Shown piece after piece: positions 9,105 to 17,124 of a DNA stretch of 64,000 nt. Made by a program: the position numbers and the translations under genes. Source of the DNA: Bacteroidota bacterium. GTDB lineage: Bacteria; Bacteroidota; Bacteroidia; Flavobacteriales_E; Vicingaceae. The stretch lies in assembly GCA_013112545.1 (NCBI GenBank), contig JABFGJ010000008.1, positions 31,394 through 95,393 of the forward strand, given 5' to 3'. Each line of letters opens with the position of its first letter. Position 1 is the stretch's first letter. The notes under the pieces were generated by a model, which saw only the letters and a program-made list of their open reading frames with translations, had not been told where the DNA came from and searched no databases.

Positions 9105-9679
9105 ATTCCAATAGACTAGAAGCTTTCAGCGATGGTGTTATTGCTATAGTTATTACAATTATGGTATTGGAAATGAAGGTTCCTGAAGGAGCTGATTTTT
9201 CTGCTATCTCTTCTATTCTCCCGAATTTTCTAACATATGTTTTAAGTTTTATTTATGTAGGCATTTATTGGAACAACCATCATCACTTGCTTCACGCTGT
9301 CAACAAAGTCAATGGTAAAATTTTATGGGCAAACCTCAATTTGCTTTTTTGGTTATCTCTATTCCCCTTTGTTACAGGTTGGATGGGTGAAAATCATTTT
9401 GAAAAAATTCCAACCTCACTTTATGGAATTATTTTATTAATGGCTGCAATTAGCTTTAAACTACTAGTTTATCTAATTGTAAAAAATGAGGGAAGTAATT
9501 CTAAAATCGCGAAGGCGTATCGAAATGATCGTAAAACCAACCTCTCTATAGCACTTTATGTGATTGGAGCAGGAATTACGTTTTATCAACCGGTCTTAGG
9601 TCTTATCGTCTATCTAACGGTCGCTCTAATTTGGATTATTCCAGATAGACGTATTGAAAAAGAGCTTGATTCAGAGTAA
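9101..9679 (+). CDS. TMEM175-family (DUF1211) membrane protein, putative potassium channel subunit
   Basis: The 192-residue integral membrane protein begins with RLEAFSDGVIAIVITIMVLEMKVP (residues 5-28). This is the signature helix of bacterial TMEM175 proteins, whose FSD motif lies at the pore end. About six hydrophobic helices follow, the normal single-repeat bacterial size. Characterised members conduct K+ as oligomers; that this one does is inferred from family membership. Its start overlaps the upstream glycosyltransferase stop. Confidence 0.85.
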   Translation: MNSNRLEAFSDGVIAIVITIMVLEMKVPEGADFSAISSILPNFLTYVLSFIYVGIYWNNHHHLLHAVNKVNGKILWANLNLLFWLSLFPFVTGWMGENHFEKIPTSLYGIILLMAAISFKLLVYLIVKNEGSNSKIAKAYRNDRKTNLSIALYVIGAGITFYQPVLGLIVYLTVALIWIIPDRRIEKELDSE

Positions 9680-9789
9680 TACACTGAACTTATTTTAAAT
9701 CGAACAATGTGATGTATAAATGCTGAATTTGTACTAATTATTTCCTTGAATCTAATTAAAGGTCTAATTTCGACTTCCTAATTTAATTC

Positions 9790-11007
9790 ATGATGCCAAT
9801 TAAATTTTGGATCAAAGTCGCATTCTTTAATTTTACAGTTGCAGCTCTTATGGGGCTTACACTTCGGGCTAATTTCATTTGGGAAATTCCCTGGATGGAC
9901 TTTCGTTTTTTATTACACGGACATTCTCACATTGCGATGCTTGGTTGGATATACATGGCCTTGTATGCACTTATTATTAATGCTTTTGTGCCTGAAGAAA
10001 AACAGAATAGCAGATTCTATAGACGACTATATAGCTTCACACAACTTTCAGTTATCGGAATGATGATCGCCTTTCCCATTCAAGGATATGCAGCCATTTC
10101 TATCACTTTTTCAACTATTAACTTAATTCTATCTTATGTTTTTGCTTTTGGATTGTGGAAAGATATACGGGGCAACCAACAAGCTTCGTATAAAGTTTTA
10201 AGGGTCTCTATTTTAAGTTTAATCATTTCTTCTATTGGTTTATGGGCCATGGCAATGGTGATGGCTTTTAAATTAAATCATACCGAACTATATAATTTAG
10301 TAATTCAATTTTATTTGCACTTTCAATTCAATGCTTGGTTTATCTTGGCTGTTATCGCATTATTAATTAAATACTTAAGCAAAAAAACTACTTTTCAAGC
10401 AAATCCAAGAACAATTAATATCTTCCTTATTTCATATTCTTTAGCAATACTATTGACCTTTTTTCATGTAATGTTTTGGGCTTATAAGGCTGAATATATG
10501 GGGATTTTAAATTCCTTAGGGGTAGTCCTTCAAATGGCTTCAATAGTATATTTAATTTCTAAATTTTCCAATAAGCCAATTATCCAATTTATCAGTCAAA
10601 ACAAACTCAATTCAAAAAGTCTTTTGGTCGTCGGTTTGTTTTCAATATTACTTAAAGTATTAATTCAAGTATTGTTGGTAATTCCTGATGTTGCAGCTAT
10701 TTCTACTCAGTTAAGGCATTTTATGATTGCATATATTCACCTAATTAATTTGGGAGTAATCACTTGCATTATCCTTTACATATTTAATCAACTATTTTCA
10801 TTTTTGAAATTGGGTTGGGAAACGTATCTGTTTCTGTTTGGTATAGTTTCAACAGAATTATTTTTATTCATTCAAGGCTTATTTTATTGGCAGAATTGGG
10901 GTGAAATTCCCGCATATTCTTATTTCATGTTCATCTTGTCTATCCCTCTTCCTTTGTCAATTGGATTAATGTTTATGAATTTGTTTAAAAAAGTAAATCC
11001 TAGTTAA
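9790..11007 (+). CDS. Polytopic membrane protein with HGHSHIAMLGW motif, unknown function
   Basis: A 405-residue protein with about twelve hydrophobic helices and little else. Helix 2 carries LHGHSHIAMLGWIYMAL, and further histidines sit in later helices (FYLHFQFNAW, FFHVMFWAY, RHFMIAYIHLINLG). Histidines placed within membrane helices recall the haem/copper ligands of haem-copper oxidase subunit I and NnrS-like proteins. The canonical oxidase signature is absent, so a haem-binding or redox-sensing role is only a guess. It stands alone; the upstream TAATTTCG (about 9766-9773) is one mismatch from the -7 box. Confidence 0.6.
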   Translation: MMPIKFWIKVAFFNFTVAALMGLTLRANFIWEIPWMDFRFLLHGHSHIAMLGWIYMALYALIINAFVPEEKQNSRFYRRLYSFTQLSVIGMMIAFPIQGYAAISITFSTINLILSYVFAFGLWKDIRGNQQASYKVLRVSILSLIISSIGLWAMAMVMAFKLNHTELYNLVIQFYLHFQFNAWFILAVIALLIKYLSKKTTFQANPRTINIFLISYSLAILLTFFHVMFWAYKAEYMGILNSLGVVLQMASIVYLISKFSNKPIIQFISQNKLNSKSLLVVGLFSILLKVLIQVLLVIPDVAAISTQLRHFMIAYIHLINLGVITCIILYIFNQLFSFLKLGWETYLFLFGIVSTELFLFIQGLFYWQNWGEIPAYSYFMFILSIPLPLSIGLMFMNLFKKVNPS

Positions 11008-11049
11008 TTGATTGTATTGATTAATTTTAAGAAAATAATAAACGTATAA

Positions 11050-11469
11050 ATGAAAAATAAAGTAACTGGAATTGGAGGAATATTTTTTAAAACTCCCAAC
11101 CCAGAGAAGATGAAAGCTTGGTATGCTAAAAATTTAGGTTTAATTACAAACGAATATGGTTCTGTGTTTGAATTTAGAAAAGCTGACAAACCCAATGAAA
11201 AAGCCTATTTAAATTGGTCTCCCATGTCAAAGGACAGCACTTATTTTGATCCATCTGAAAAAGAGTTTATGATTAACTATAGAGTCGAAAACATAGAAGA
11301 GTTAGTAAAAGAACTCAAAAAAGACGGGATAACTGTTTTAGATGAAATCGAAGAATATGAGTATGGAAAATTCGTTCACATTCTAGACCCAGATCACAAT
11401 AAAATTGAGCTTTGGGAACCAGTGGATGAAAGTTTCACTGAATTATACGAAGGAAAAACAACTAAATAG
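11050..11469 (+). CDS. VOC-superfamily (glyoxalase/bleomycin-resistance fold) protein
   Basis: The 139-residue protein has the two beta-alpha-beta-beta-beta modules of the vicinal-oxygen-chelate fold. The first is GIGGIFFKTPNPEKMKAWYAKNLGL; the second ends in KFVHILDPDHNKIELWEP, typical of metal-binding members (His and Glu). Length and layout fit small stand-alone VOC proteins. The substrate cannot be inferred. Its 3' end overlaps the convergent lyase gene by eight bases. Confidence 0.85.
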   Translation: MKNKVTGIGGIFFKTPNPEKMKAWYAKNLGLITNEYGSVFEFRKADKPNEKAYLNWSPMSKDSTYFDPSEKEFMINYRVENIEELVKELKKDGITVLDEIEEYEYGKFVHILDPDHNKIELWEPVDESFTELYEGKTTK

Positions 11470-12319
11470 GAAAAGTACTTTTTGCTAATAATTCTGCCGC
11501 TTCAAATTCAGGTTTGTCTATACTCAATTGAATTTTATTTTCTTCAAAGTAAGAAATGATGTTTTCGGTTGCCATATTACCTGTTAAGTCATCTGCTGCC
11601 ATAGGACAACCCCCAATGCCTGATATGGCTCCATCAAATCGTTTACAACCACTTTGAAAAGCTGCATGTACCTTCTCTTGCCATGTATCTGGTGTAGTAT
11701 GTAAGTGAGCTCCAATTTCAAGTTGGTTAAATTCAGGAACTAAAGTTGAAAATAAACGATTAATTATACTCGGTTCAGACACTCCAATGGTGTCACTCAA
11801 TGCAAAGATTGAGATATCCAATTGGCTTAAACGAGCAATCCATTTAGCTACAATATCTTCGTGATAATCATCTCCGTATGGATTTCCAAAGCCCATAGAA
11901 ATATACAATACCATTTTTTTATTTGCTTTCATCGTTAGATTTTGTATAGCCTCTACTCTACTTAACGATTGCTCAATGCTTGAATTCGTATTCCTTTGCT
12001 GAAAAGTTTCTGAAATGGAAAACGGAAAACCCAAGTAGTCAATTTCTTCAAAATTCAACGCATCGCTAGCACCTCGTTCATTGGCAATTATGGCTAATAA
12101 CTTTGATTTGGTAGTGCTTAAATCGAGTTTAGATAAAACTTCAGCAGTGTCTTTTAGCTGAGGAATCGCTTTGGGAGAAACAAAAGATCCAAAATCAATG
12201 GTATCGAAACCAACCTTTAATAATTGATTGATATACTTTGCCTTAACCACTGTTGGAATAAACTCATGTAAGCCCTGCATAGCATCTCTTGGGCACTCTA
12301 TAATTTTTATCTCACTCAT
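11462..12319 (-). CDS. Hydroxymethylglutaryl-CoA lyase-like enzyme (HMGL domain)
   Basis: The 285-residue HMGL-type TIM barrel has SGIGGCPMA at 233-241, which includes the catalytic Cys238 of the HMG-CoA lyase signature. It also has the metal-binding HLH of GAHLHTT (213-219) and the SDTIGV strand near 185. The N-terminal active-site motif is ECPRDAMQG rather than the usual GPRDGLQNE, although the Arg-Asp pair is kept. In leucine degradation the enzyme splits HMG-CoA into acetoacetate and acetyl-CoA. The variant motif leaves some doubt about the exact acyl-CoA. It overlaps pyrD by four bases and is probably co-transcribed from the pyrD promoter. Confidence 0.82.
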   Translation of the reverse strand: MSEIKIIECPRDAMQGLHEFIPTVVKAKYINQLLKVGFDTIDFGSFVSPKAIPQLKDTAEVLSKLDLSTTKSKLLAIIANERGASDALNFEEIDYLGFPFSISETFQQRNTNSSIEQSLSRVEAIQNLTMKANKKMVLYISMGFGNPYGDDYHEDIVAKWIARLSQLDISIFALSDTIGVSEPSIINRLFSTLVPEFNQLEIGAHLHTTPDTWQEKVHAAFQSGCKRFDGAISGIGGCPMAADDLTGNMATENIISYFEENKIQLSIDKPEFEAAELLAKSTFPI

Positions 12320-13353
12320 AATTTTCCAATTAATCCTTTATTGATTTTTTTAACCATTGCAGGCCCTTCATATATAAAACCTGTATATACTTGAACTAAA
12401 TCAGCTCCTGCTTTTATTTTTTCTAAAGCATCATTTGCATTAAAAATTCCACCGACTGCAACAATCGGAAAGGCTTTATTTGATTTTGATGATAAATATT
12501 GAATGACTTCAGTGGATCTATTTCTAGCGGGCTTACCACTTAATCCTCCTGCTCCAATTTTAGCAACTACTTTGTTATCGGTCACTAATTTTGAACGATC
12601 AATAGTCGTGTTGGTTGCTATAACTCCATCTAACTTCGTTTCTACAATTATTTCTACAATATCTTCCAATTGTTCATTTGTCAAATCGGGAGCTATTTTT
12701 AATAAAATTGGTTTTCTTTTAGTTTTCTTACTGTTTTGATTTTGCAAACTAGACAGCAACTGTTTCAAAGGCTCTTTTTCTTGTAATTCTCTTAAGTTAG
12801 GTGTGTTAGGCGAACTTACATTAACTACAAAATAATCTACAAAATCAAATAAGGCTTCGAAACAAGCTATATAATCTAGGTCTGCATCTTCGTTAGGAGT
12901 AATTTTGTTTTTACCAATATTCCCCCCAATTATTATATTAGGATTCCTATTTTTTAATCGCTCAACCATCGAGTCTAAGCCTCCATTATTAAAGCCCATT
13001 CGATTGATAAGTGCCTCGTCTAGTGGCAATCTAAACAATCGTGGTTTAGGATTTCCTTCTTGTGGCTTAGGCGTAACTGTTCCCACTTCAATAAATCCAA
13101 AGCCGAAGCAACTTAATTCTTCATACAATTTAGCATCTTTATCAAATCCGGCAGCCAAACCTACTGGGTTAGGAAATTTTAATCCAAATACTTCCTTTTC
13201 TAAACTTTTATCATTTACCTGAAAAACCAACCTAGTTAGAGATTTTACAAATGGAATAGATAAAAATGTTTTGGTTAATGCAAATACTCGATGATGAGCA
13301 GTTTCTGCATCAATCTGAAAAAAGATTGGCTTAAGAATATTTTTGTAAATCAT
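12316..13353 (-). CDS. pyrD: Dihydroorotate dehydrogenase (quinone), class 2
   Basis: PyrD oxidises dihydroorotate to orotate in pyrimidine synthesis and passes electrons to membrane quinones. The 345-residue product has the class 2 layout: an N-terminal amphipathic membrane-docking segment ([21 protein letters not shown]), the FMN-binding barrel, and the [14 protein letters not shown] motif with the catalytic Ser of class 2 enzymes. I start it at the ATG at 13353. An upstream in-frame TTG (13365) is the last part of a TAAATTTG promoter box and is unlikely to be translated. It overlaps the lyase gene downstream. Confidence 0.96.
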   Translation of the reverse strand: MIYKNILKPIFFQIDAETAHHRVFALTKTFLSIPFVKSLTRLVFQVNDKSLEKEVFGLKFPNPVGLAAGFDKDAKLYEELSCFGFGFIEVGTVTPKPQEGNPKPRLFRLPLDEALINRMGFNNGGLDSMVERLKNRNPNIIIGGNIGKNKITPNEDADLDYIACFEALFDFVDYFVVNVSSPNTPNLRELQEKEPLKQLLSSLQNQNSKKTKRKPILLKIAPDLTNEQLEDIVEIIVETKLDGVIATNTTIDRSKLVTDNKVVAKIGAGGLSGKPARNRSTEVIQYLSSKSNKAFPIVAVGGIFNANDALEKIKAGADLVQVYTGFIYEGPAMVKKINKGLIGKL

Positions 13354-13362
13354 AATTGATGG

Positions 13363-13370
13363 CAAATTTA
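13363..13370 (-). promoter_or_regulatory. -7 promoter box of pyrD
   Basis: On the minus strand this is TAAATTTG, an exact TAnnTTTG match, ending nine bases before the pyrD ATG. If the box sits at its usual place, the transcript begins only about 5-6 bases before the start codon. Confidence 0.55.
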
Positions 13371-13514
13371 ATTTTTGTAAAGCAATATGTTAGTTTTAAG
13401 GAATTAAAATCATTCGTAACATTTATTTAATAAATCTATAAACTTTAACTATTGAAAATGTGAGTTTTAATTTATTAATTTTTAATTTTATAGACTATTT
13501 GTAACAAAAAATAC

Positions 13515-13955
13515 TTGACTGAAAACAAAGACATAGAAGCAAAAGACATTTTATCAAAATTTAAAATAACTAAGAAACTAGATTATGCTACCATATATCG
13601 GCATAAAAGTAGAAATATAGTTATGGTAAAATACTCTAATTCTAGCATAATTGATATTGCTAATGCAGTTGAAATCTCTAAAAATTCTCAATTTGCTGCT
13701 GATCTAAATAGACCAGTATTTGCCTTAACTGTACCAGGACAATATTCTGAGATAACTTCTGAAGCAAGAGAGTTTTTCGGAAAAGACCATTTCAATCAAA
13801 TAGTAATACAAGCTACTGCAATAATTATTAAAGACTTAACTCATCGCATAACTTTTAATTTGTATTTAAAATTCAATAAACCGATATCCCCAATTATTGC
13901 TTTCAAGTCTATACCTGAAGCATATAATTGGCTCATTGACAAAGGAGCGAAATAA
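13515..13955 (+). CDS. STAS-like small protein, copy 1 of a tandem triplet
   Basis: A 146-residue soluble protein of unknown function. It shares a layout with its two downstream neighbours: an early strand block (YATIYRHKSRNIVMVKY), an alanine-rich helix, a FALTVPGQYSEITSEAREFF block, a helix, and the sequence LYLKFNKPISPIIAFKSIPEAYNWL near the end. Alternating strands and amphipathic helices resemble the STAS/SpoIIAA or SpoIIAA-like folds, to which similar Bacteroidota proteins are assigned. There is no ATG between the upstream stop and the conserved part, so it must start at a TTG (13515). The gap upstream has no exact -7 box. Confidence 0.65.
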   Translation: MTENKDIEAKDILSKFKITKKLDYATIYRHKSRNIVMVKYSNSSIIDIANAVEISKNSQFAADLNRPVFALTVPGQYSEITSEAREFFGKDHFNQIVIQATAIIIKDLTHRITFNLYLKFNKPISPIIAFKSIPEAYNWLIDKGAK

Positions 13956-14033
13956 TTTTTTATTTAACAAATGACTATCAATTTGTGTCAGTTCATTTAC
14001 TAATTTAGATACTCTAATAAACTTAATTTTAAA

Positions 14034-14477
14034 TTGAGCATTTATCCCAACTTTAAACTTTGTAAAACATTTCCATATGGAAGTATATACAAGCATGATA
14101 CAAGAAATATTGCGATGGTCGTTTATGCTGTAGATGCAACTATAGACCTTGAGGAAGCTCAACAAATTGTACAAGAAGTAAAAAGTATAGTCGATATAAA
14201 TAAAAATTTATTTGGCGTAACAATGACTTTAAAGGGCTCTACAGCTACTGAAAAAGCCAGAAACTTCTTTGCAAATGATAAATTTAGCCAAGAAATTACA
14301 AAAGCAATGGCCTTGGTAATTCACCAATTACCACAAAGATTAATGCTTAAAATATATTTAAAGTTTAACAAACCCAAATCCCCTATAAAAGCTTTTAAGT
14401 CATTATCTAGCGCCATGAATTGGATAAATACAATAGAACATAGCTTAATCAAGGAGCATGATGAAATCTACTCATAA
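14034..14477 (+). CDS. STAS-like small protein, copy 2 of a tandem triplet
   Basis: The 147-residue protein is clearly paralogous to copy 1. SIYKHDTRNIAMVVY matches copy 1's TIYRHKSRNIVMVKY, and IYLKFNKPKSPIKAFKSLSSAMNWI matches LYLKFNKPISPIIAFKSIPEAYNWL. EKARNFFANDKFSQEI corresponds to SEAREFFGKDHFNQIV. It also begins with TTG (14034), since the first ATG falls inside the conserved first block. It overlaps copy 3 by 20 bases, so the second and third copies are translationally linked. The function is unknown; a STAS-like fold is inferred from the alternating pattern. Confidence 0.65.
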   Translation: MSIYPNFKLCKTFPYGSIYKHDTRNIAMVVYAVDATIDLEEAQQIVQEVKSIVDINKNLFGVTMTLKGSTATEKARNFFANDKFSQEITKAMALVIHQLPQRLMLKIYLKFNKPKSPIKAFKSLSSAMNWINTIEHSLIKEHDEIYS

Positions 14478-14874
14478 TGCTTATAATCAAATAAAAGACC
14501 TTCCTTTTGCCGTGGTTTTAACACACAAAACCGAACCCATTATTTTAGTTAAATTTAAAGAAAACTCCTGCTTAGATTACAATGATGTATCTCAATTGGT
14601 AGAGTTGATTTATATGCTTCTGAAGACTGACTTCCAGTTTATAATTTCAGATTGTAGCAGCAATTTCGAAAGCCTGGATAAAGAAACGTTAGATATTTTT
14701 AGCGATAATATAAGTCTGCGCCAAGCAAAAGCTCATGGCTTAATTGTCAATGAATTACCTATGCGTTTAAAGACAACCTACTTTATACAACTTCAAGAAA
14801 ATATAGTTCCAACAAAACTATTCTCAACAAATATAGAAGCCGAAAACTGGTTTAAAACTGAGTTTTTAAAATAA
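14458..14874 (+). CDS. STAS-like small protein, copy 3 of a tandem triplet (divergent)
   Basis: The 138-residue protein keeps the same order of elements as the two preceding genes but is more diverged: AVVLTHKTEPIILVKF, then a helix, FQFIISDCSSNF, DKETLDIFSDN, LPMRLKTTYFIQL and TNIEAENWFKTEF. The KFNKP block of the others is replaced by QLQENIVP, so this copy may have lost or changed a binding surface. It starts at tandem ATGs inside copy 2. Its stop faces the stop of the XRE regulator two bases away. Confidence 0.6.
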   Translation: MMKSTHNAYNQIKDLPFAVVLTHKTEPIILVKFKENSCLDYNDVSQLVELIYMLLKTDFQFIISDCSSNFESLDKETLDIFSDNISLRQAKAHGLIVNELPMRLKTTYFIQLQENIVPTKLFSTNIEAENWFKTEFLK

Positions 14875-14876
14875 AG

Positions 14877-15284
14877 TTATGCATCGGAATTCGGGTTAAA
14901 CTCCTCAAAGGTATTATCATCATAGAAAACTAATATTCGTGAAATTTTTCTAACCTTAGCGGATTTAAATTCCGGCTTTTCATCTATTTCTTCAGGTTTG
15001 CTTATGGTTTGATGACTTATACTTTGCACCGAATTGCTTTTTTCTTCAGGCAATTTCATTTTATCTTCAAGCGAAACAATATTAGTTGTACCTTCAATTA
15101 ACCAAGTAGTATCAACCTTAGGAAATCTCTTTATTATTTTCTGAACAAACTCTAAACTTGGTTTATTTCTTCCAGATAATACATGAGAAACAGAAGATCT
15201 TTGCACACCAATTTCATCCGCAAAAACTGAGGCACTCATTTGATTTAGTTTCATTATATACTGAATCCGCTCTACTAATTCCAT
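14877..15284 (-). CDS. XRE-family helix-turn-helix transcriptional regulator
   Basis: The 135-residue protein has an N-terminal Cro/CI-type HTH at about residues 5-60. MSASVFADEIGVQRSSVSHVLSGRNKPSLEFVQKII gives helices 2 and 3, with QRSSVSHVLSGRNKP as the recognition part. A charged linker (about 70-110) leads to a short conserved-looking tail, ISRILVFYDDNTFEEF, which might mediate oligomerisation. It converges on the STAS-like triplet. Its own upstream region carries three TTACAAATGTAA-type palindromes within 85 bases of the start, so autoregulation is likely. Its targets beyond itself are unknown. Confidence 0.85.
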   Translation of the reverse strand: MELVERIQYIMKLNQMSASVFADEIGVQRSSVSHVLSGRNKPSLEFVQKIIKRFPKVDTTWLIEGTTNIVSLEDKMKLPEEKSNSVQSISHQTISKPEEIDEKPEFKSAKVRKISRILVFYDDNTFEEFNPNSDA

Positions 15285-15296
15285 TTGATCTATTTC

Positions 15297-15368
15297 TTAC
15301 ATTTGTAAACAACTGCGTATTTTACAAATGTAATATTAATTGAATAGTTTTGTAAATTACAAATGTAA
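15297..15368. promoter_or_regulatory. Operator cluster A: three TTAC-N4-GTAA palindromes upstream of the XRE regulator
   Basis: TTACATTTGTAA at 15297-15308, then TTACAAATGTAA at 15322-15333 and at 15357-15368; the first is the reverse complement of the other two. An extra half site TTTGTAA lies at about 15349-15355. The nearest copy is 13 bases before the regulator start, a position suited to repression. Confidence 0.7.
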
Positions 15369-15470
15369 AAAATATAAACATTCTATATTTAAAAACATTT
15401 CAATTAAAGCACTACTACATTTAATCTTTATTGCGTCTTGATTTATAAGTAGATAACGCATAAACACTAT

Positions 15471-15574
15471 TTACTTTGTAAATCGAGTTTACATTTGTAA
15501 TATACGAACTTCGTTTTTCTAAGTTTAGGTGAATTGACTTGCTGTTTACAATTGTATTTTGATTACAATTGTAA
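15471..15574. promoter_or_regulatory. Operator cluster B: four further TTAC-N3/4-GTAA boxes
   Basis: TTACTTTGTAA (15471-15481), TTACATTTGTAA (15489-15500), TTACAATTGTAT (15546-15557, one mismatch) and the perfect palindrome TTACAATTGTAA (15563-15574). The last two also form an 11-bp inverted repeat with each other (GTTTACAATTG at 15544-15554 and its complement at 15566-15576). They lie just past the 3' end of the outer-membrane gene, so they may also act as its transcript end. No gene is present in the whole 15285-15580 gap. Confidence 0.6.
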
Positions 15575-15580
15575 ACTAGA

Positions 15581-16375
15581 TTAATTATTTAAGCGAAAAC
15601 TGACTCCCAAAGAATGATAATTCATAACCTGATTTATACCAAGGCCAAAAGAATAATCCAACTGTAAATTGTCATTTATTAAATAAGTCATCCCTAAATC
15701 TACATTCTGTTCCCAAGTCTTAAAATTTATATATTCTCCAAATGTTTCTATATATACTCCTACCCGATTAGAAATAGCTTGACCATAAACTAAAGTATAA
15801 GTTAAATCTCCTACATTCTTGCTAAAAACCTCAGAACCGTTTACTATATAGCTAAAATTGTTATAGCCTATATTTGCTCCAACACATTGTTTTTCTGAAA
15901 GCTGATGAGAAATATTTAATCGGCTAACTAATCCATATTGCTGATAATTAGTTTTTTTGTTCTTAATGGGTATATCCAAATGAGTCATAAAACCTAAAAT
16001 AGTTCTAGATTGATCTTGACTAAATTGATATTTAAACCCAAACTCAATATTTTCCATACCTGTGTTTTGAATTTTCTTTTCATTAGACTTTTTATCATAT
16101 ACCGTATTGCTCATATATTCTGTTACCAGCCTTAATTCTAATCTATTAGCTATACCATACCTAATTAGATTACTAGGATGCGCAATCTGTTCTTCGGATT
16201 TAGTTTTAGATAAGTCTGAGCGTTGAAATTGAAACCCACTTTCTATTTGAATAACACCTATGGCAACTGCATTTGGCGATTCCGTTTGGTCTGGACGATC
16301 TGTAATCAACGAATTCTGCGCTGTAACAATATGGCTTGATAGGGAGATTAATATAAAACAAGATAATATTTTCAT
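15581..16375 (-). CDS. Outer-membrane beta-barrel protein, phenol-degradation MetA-like
   Basis: From the ATG at 16375 the protein is 264 residues with a clean signal peptide (MKILSCFILISLSSHIVTAQ). NSLITDRPDQTESPNAV and then alternating strands rich in aromatic residues are typical of the MetA-pathway / transporter-like outer-membrane family (PF13557). The C-terminus ends in a strand (LGVSFRLNN), as outer-membrane proteins do. An upstream ATG at 16396 would add seven residues but lies almost against the candidate metal operator, so I prefer 16375. It diverges from a DtxR-type regulator, so metal-dependent expression and a role in metal passage are plausible inferences. Confidence 0.72.
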   Translation of the reverse strand: MKILSCFILISLSSHIVTAQNSLITDRPDQTESPNAVAIGVIQIESGFQFQRSDLSKTKSEEQIAHPSNLIRYGIANRLELRLVTEYMSNTVYDKKSNEKKIQNTGMENIEFGFKYQFSQDQSRTILGFMTHLDIPIKNKKTNYQQYGLVSRLNISHQLSEKQCVGANIGYNNFSYIVNGSEVFSKNVGDLTYTLVYGQAISNRVGVYIETFGEYINFKTWEQNVDLGMTYLINDNLQLDYSFGLGINQVMNYHSLGVSFRLNN

Positions 16376-16398
16376 TTTTTTATGCAAAAAAAACATAA

Positions 16399-16418
16399 TT
16401 TTTAGACATACCTAAAAA
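16399..16418. promoter_or_regulatory. Candidate DtxR/MntR-type operator between divergent genes
   Basis: TTTTTAGACATACCTAAAAA: seven-base arms TTTTTAG and CTAAAAA flank a six-base centre. The size and AT-rich arms resemble DtxR-family boxes. It lies 24 bases before the outer-membrane protein start and 44 before the regulator's own start, so it could control both. Confidence 0.6.
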
Positions 16419-16461
16419 TTAATTTAGATTTATTTAATAATTTCGCATTTAAAATTATTGC

Positions 16462-17124
16462 ATGTTAAGTTTTACAGAAGAGAATTACTTAAAAGCCATT
16501 TTTAGCATAAATGAACATCATGACAATGCAGCCTCTACAAATGCAATTGCTGAAAGATTAAATACTAAGGCGGCTTCAGTTTCAGATATGCTCAAAAAGC
16601 TAAAGGAAAAAAAATTGATAAATTATCAAAAATACAAAGCAGTAACACTAACTGAATCAGGTAGTTCAATTGCAATCTCTATCATTAGAAAACATCGTTT
16701 ATGGGAGTTTTTCTTAGTTGAAAAATTACATTTTAGTTGGGATGCGGTTCATGATATCGCTGAGCAACTCGAACACATTCAATCTAAAGAACTCACAAAT
16801 AAGCTTGATGAATTTTTAGGTTTTCCAGAATTTGACCCTCATGGAGACCCTATTCCGAATAAGGATGGTGATTTCCCTTTAAAATTAGATAAAACCTTAG
16901 TTGGAATTAAGACAGACCAAAAAGCAAAGGTTTTAGGTGTAAAAGATCACTCTACGGAGTTTTTGACATATTTAACAGATTTGGGAATAAGCTTAGGAAC
17001 TTTAATCCGTGTTCATAAAATTAATGCATACGACAAGTCTTTAGAAATTTATATAAATGACAAACCAGCAAGTATTTCAAATACTGTTGCACAGAATTTA
17101 TTTGTTAAACTTATATCGGAATAA
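16462..17124 (+). CDS. DtxR/MntR-family metal-dependent transcriptional regulator
   Basis: The 220-residue protein has all three DtxR domains. The N-terminal winged helix is at 1-70 (TNAIAERLNTKAASVSDMLKKLKEKKLINY). The metal-binding dimerisation domain is at about 70-140, with HRLWEFFLVEKLHFSWDAVHDIAEQLEH carrying the His/Glu ligands. A FeoA/SH3-like domain follows at about 145-220. Such proteins repress metal importers when Mn(II) or Fe(II) is bound. It is the first gene of an operon with a Mn/Zn-type ABC importer (one-base overlap with the binding protein), so Mn or Zn control of this importer is the likely job. Confidence 0.93.
   Translation: MLSFTEENYLKAIFSINEHHDNAASTNAIAERLNTKAASVSDMLKKLKEKKLINYQKYKAVTLTESGSSIAISIIRKHRLWEFFLVEKLHFSWDAVHDIAEQLEHIQSKELTNKLDEFLGFPEFDPHGDPIPNKDGDFPLKLDKTLVGIKTDQKAKVLGVKDHSTEFLTYLTDLGISLGTLIRVHKINAYDKSLEIYINDKPASISNTVAQNLFVKLISE

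Noticed and set aside
15544..15576. Inverted repeat at the 3' end of the outer-membrane gene as a plain terminator
   Set aside because: Its arms are exactly two copies of the TTAC-GTAA box found elsewhere in the gap, so a binding-site explanation fits better; a double role is not excluded.
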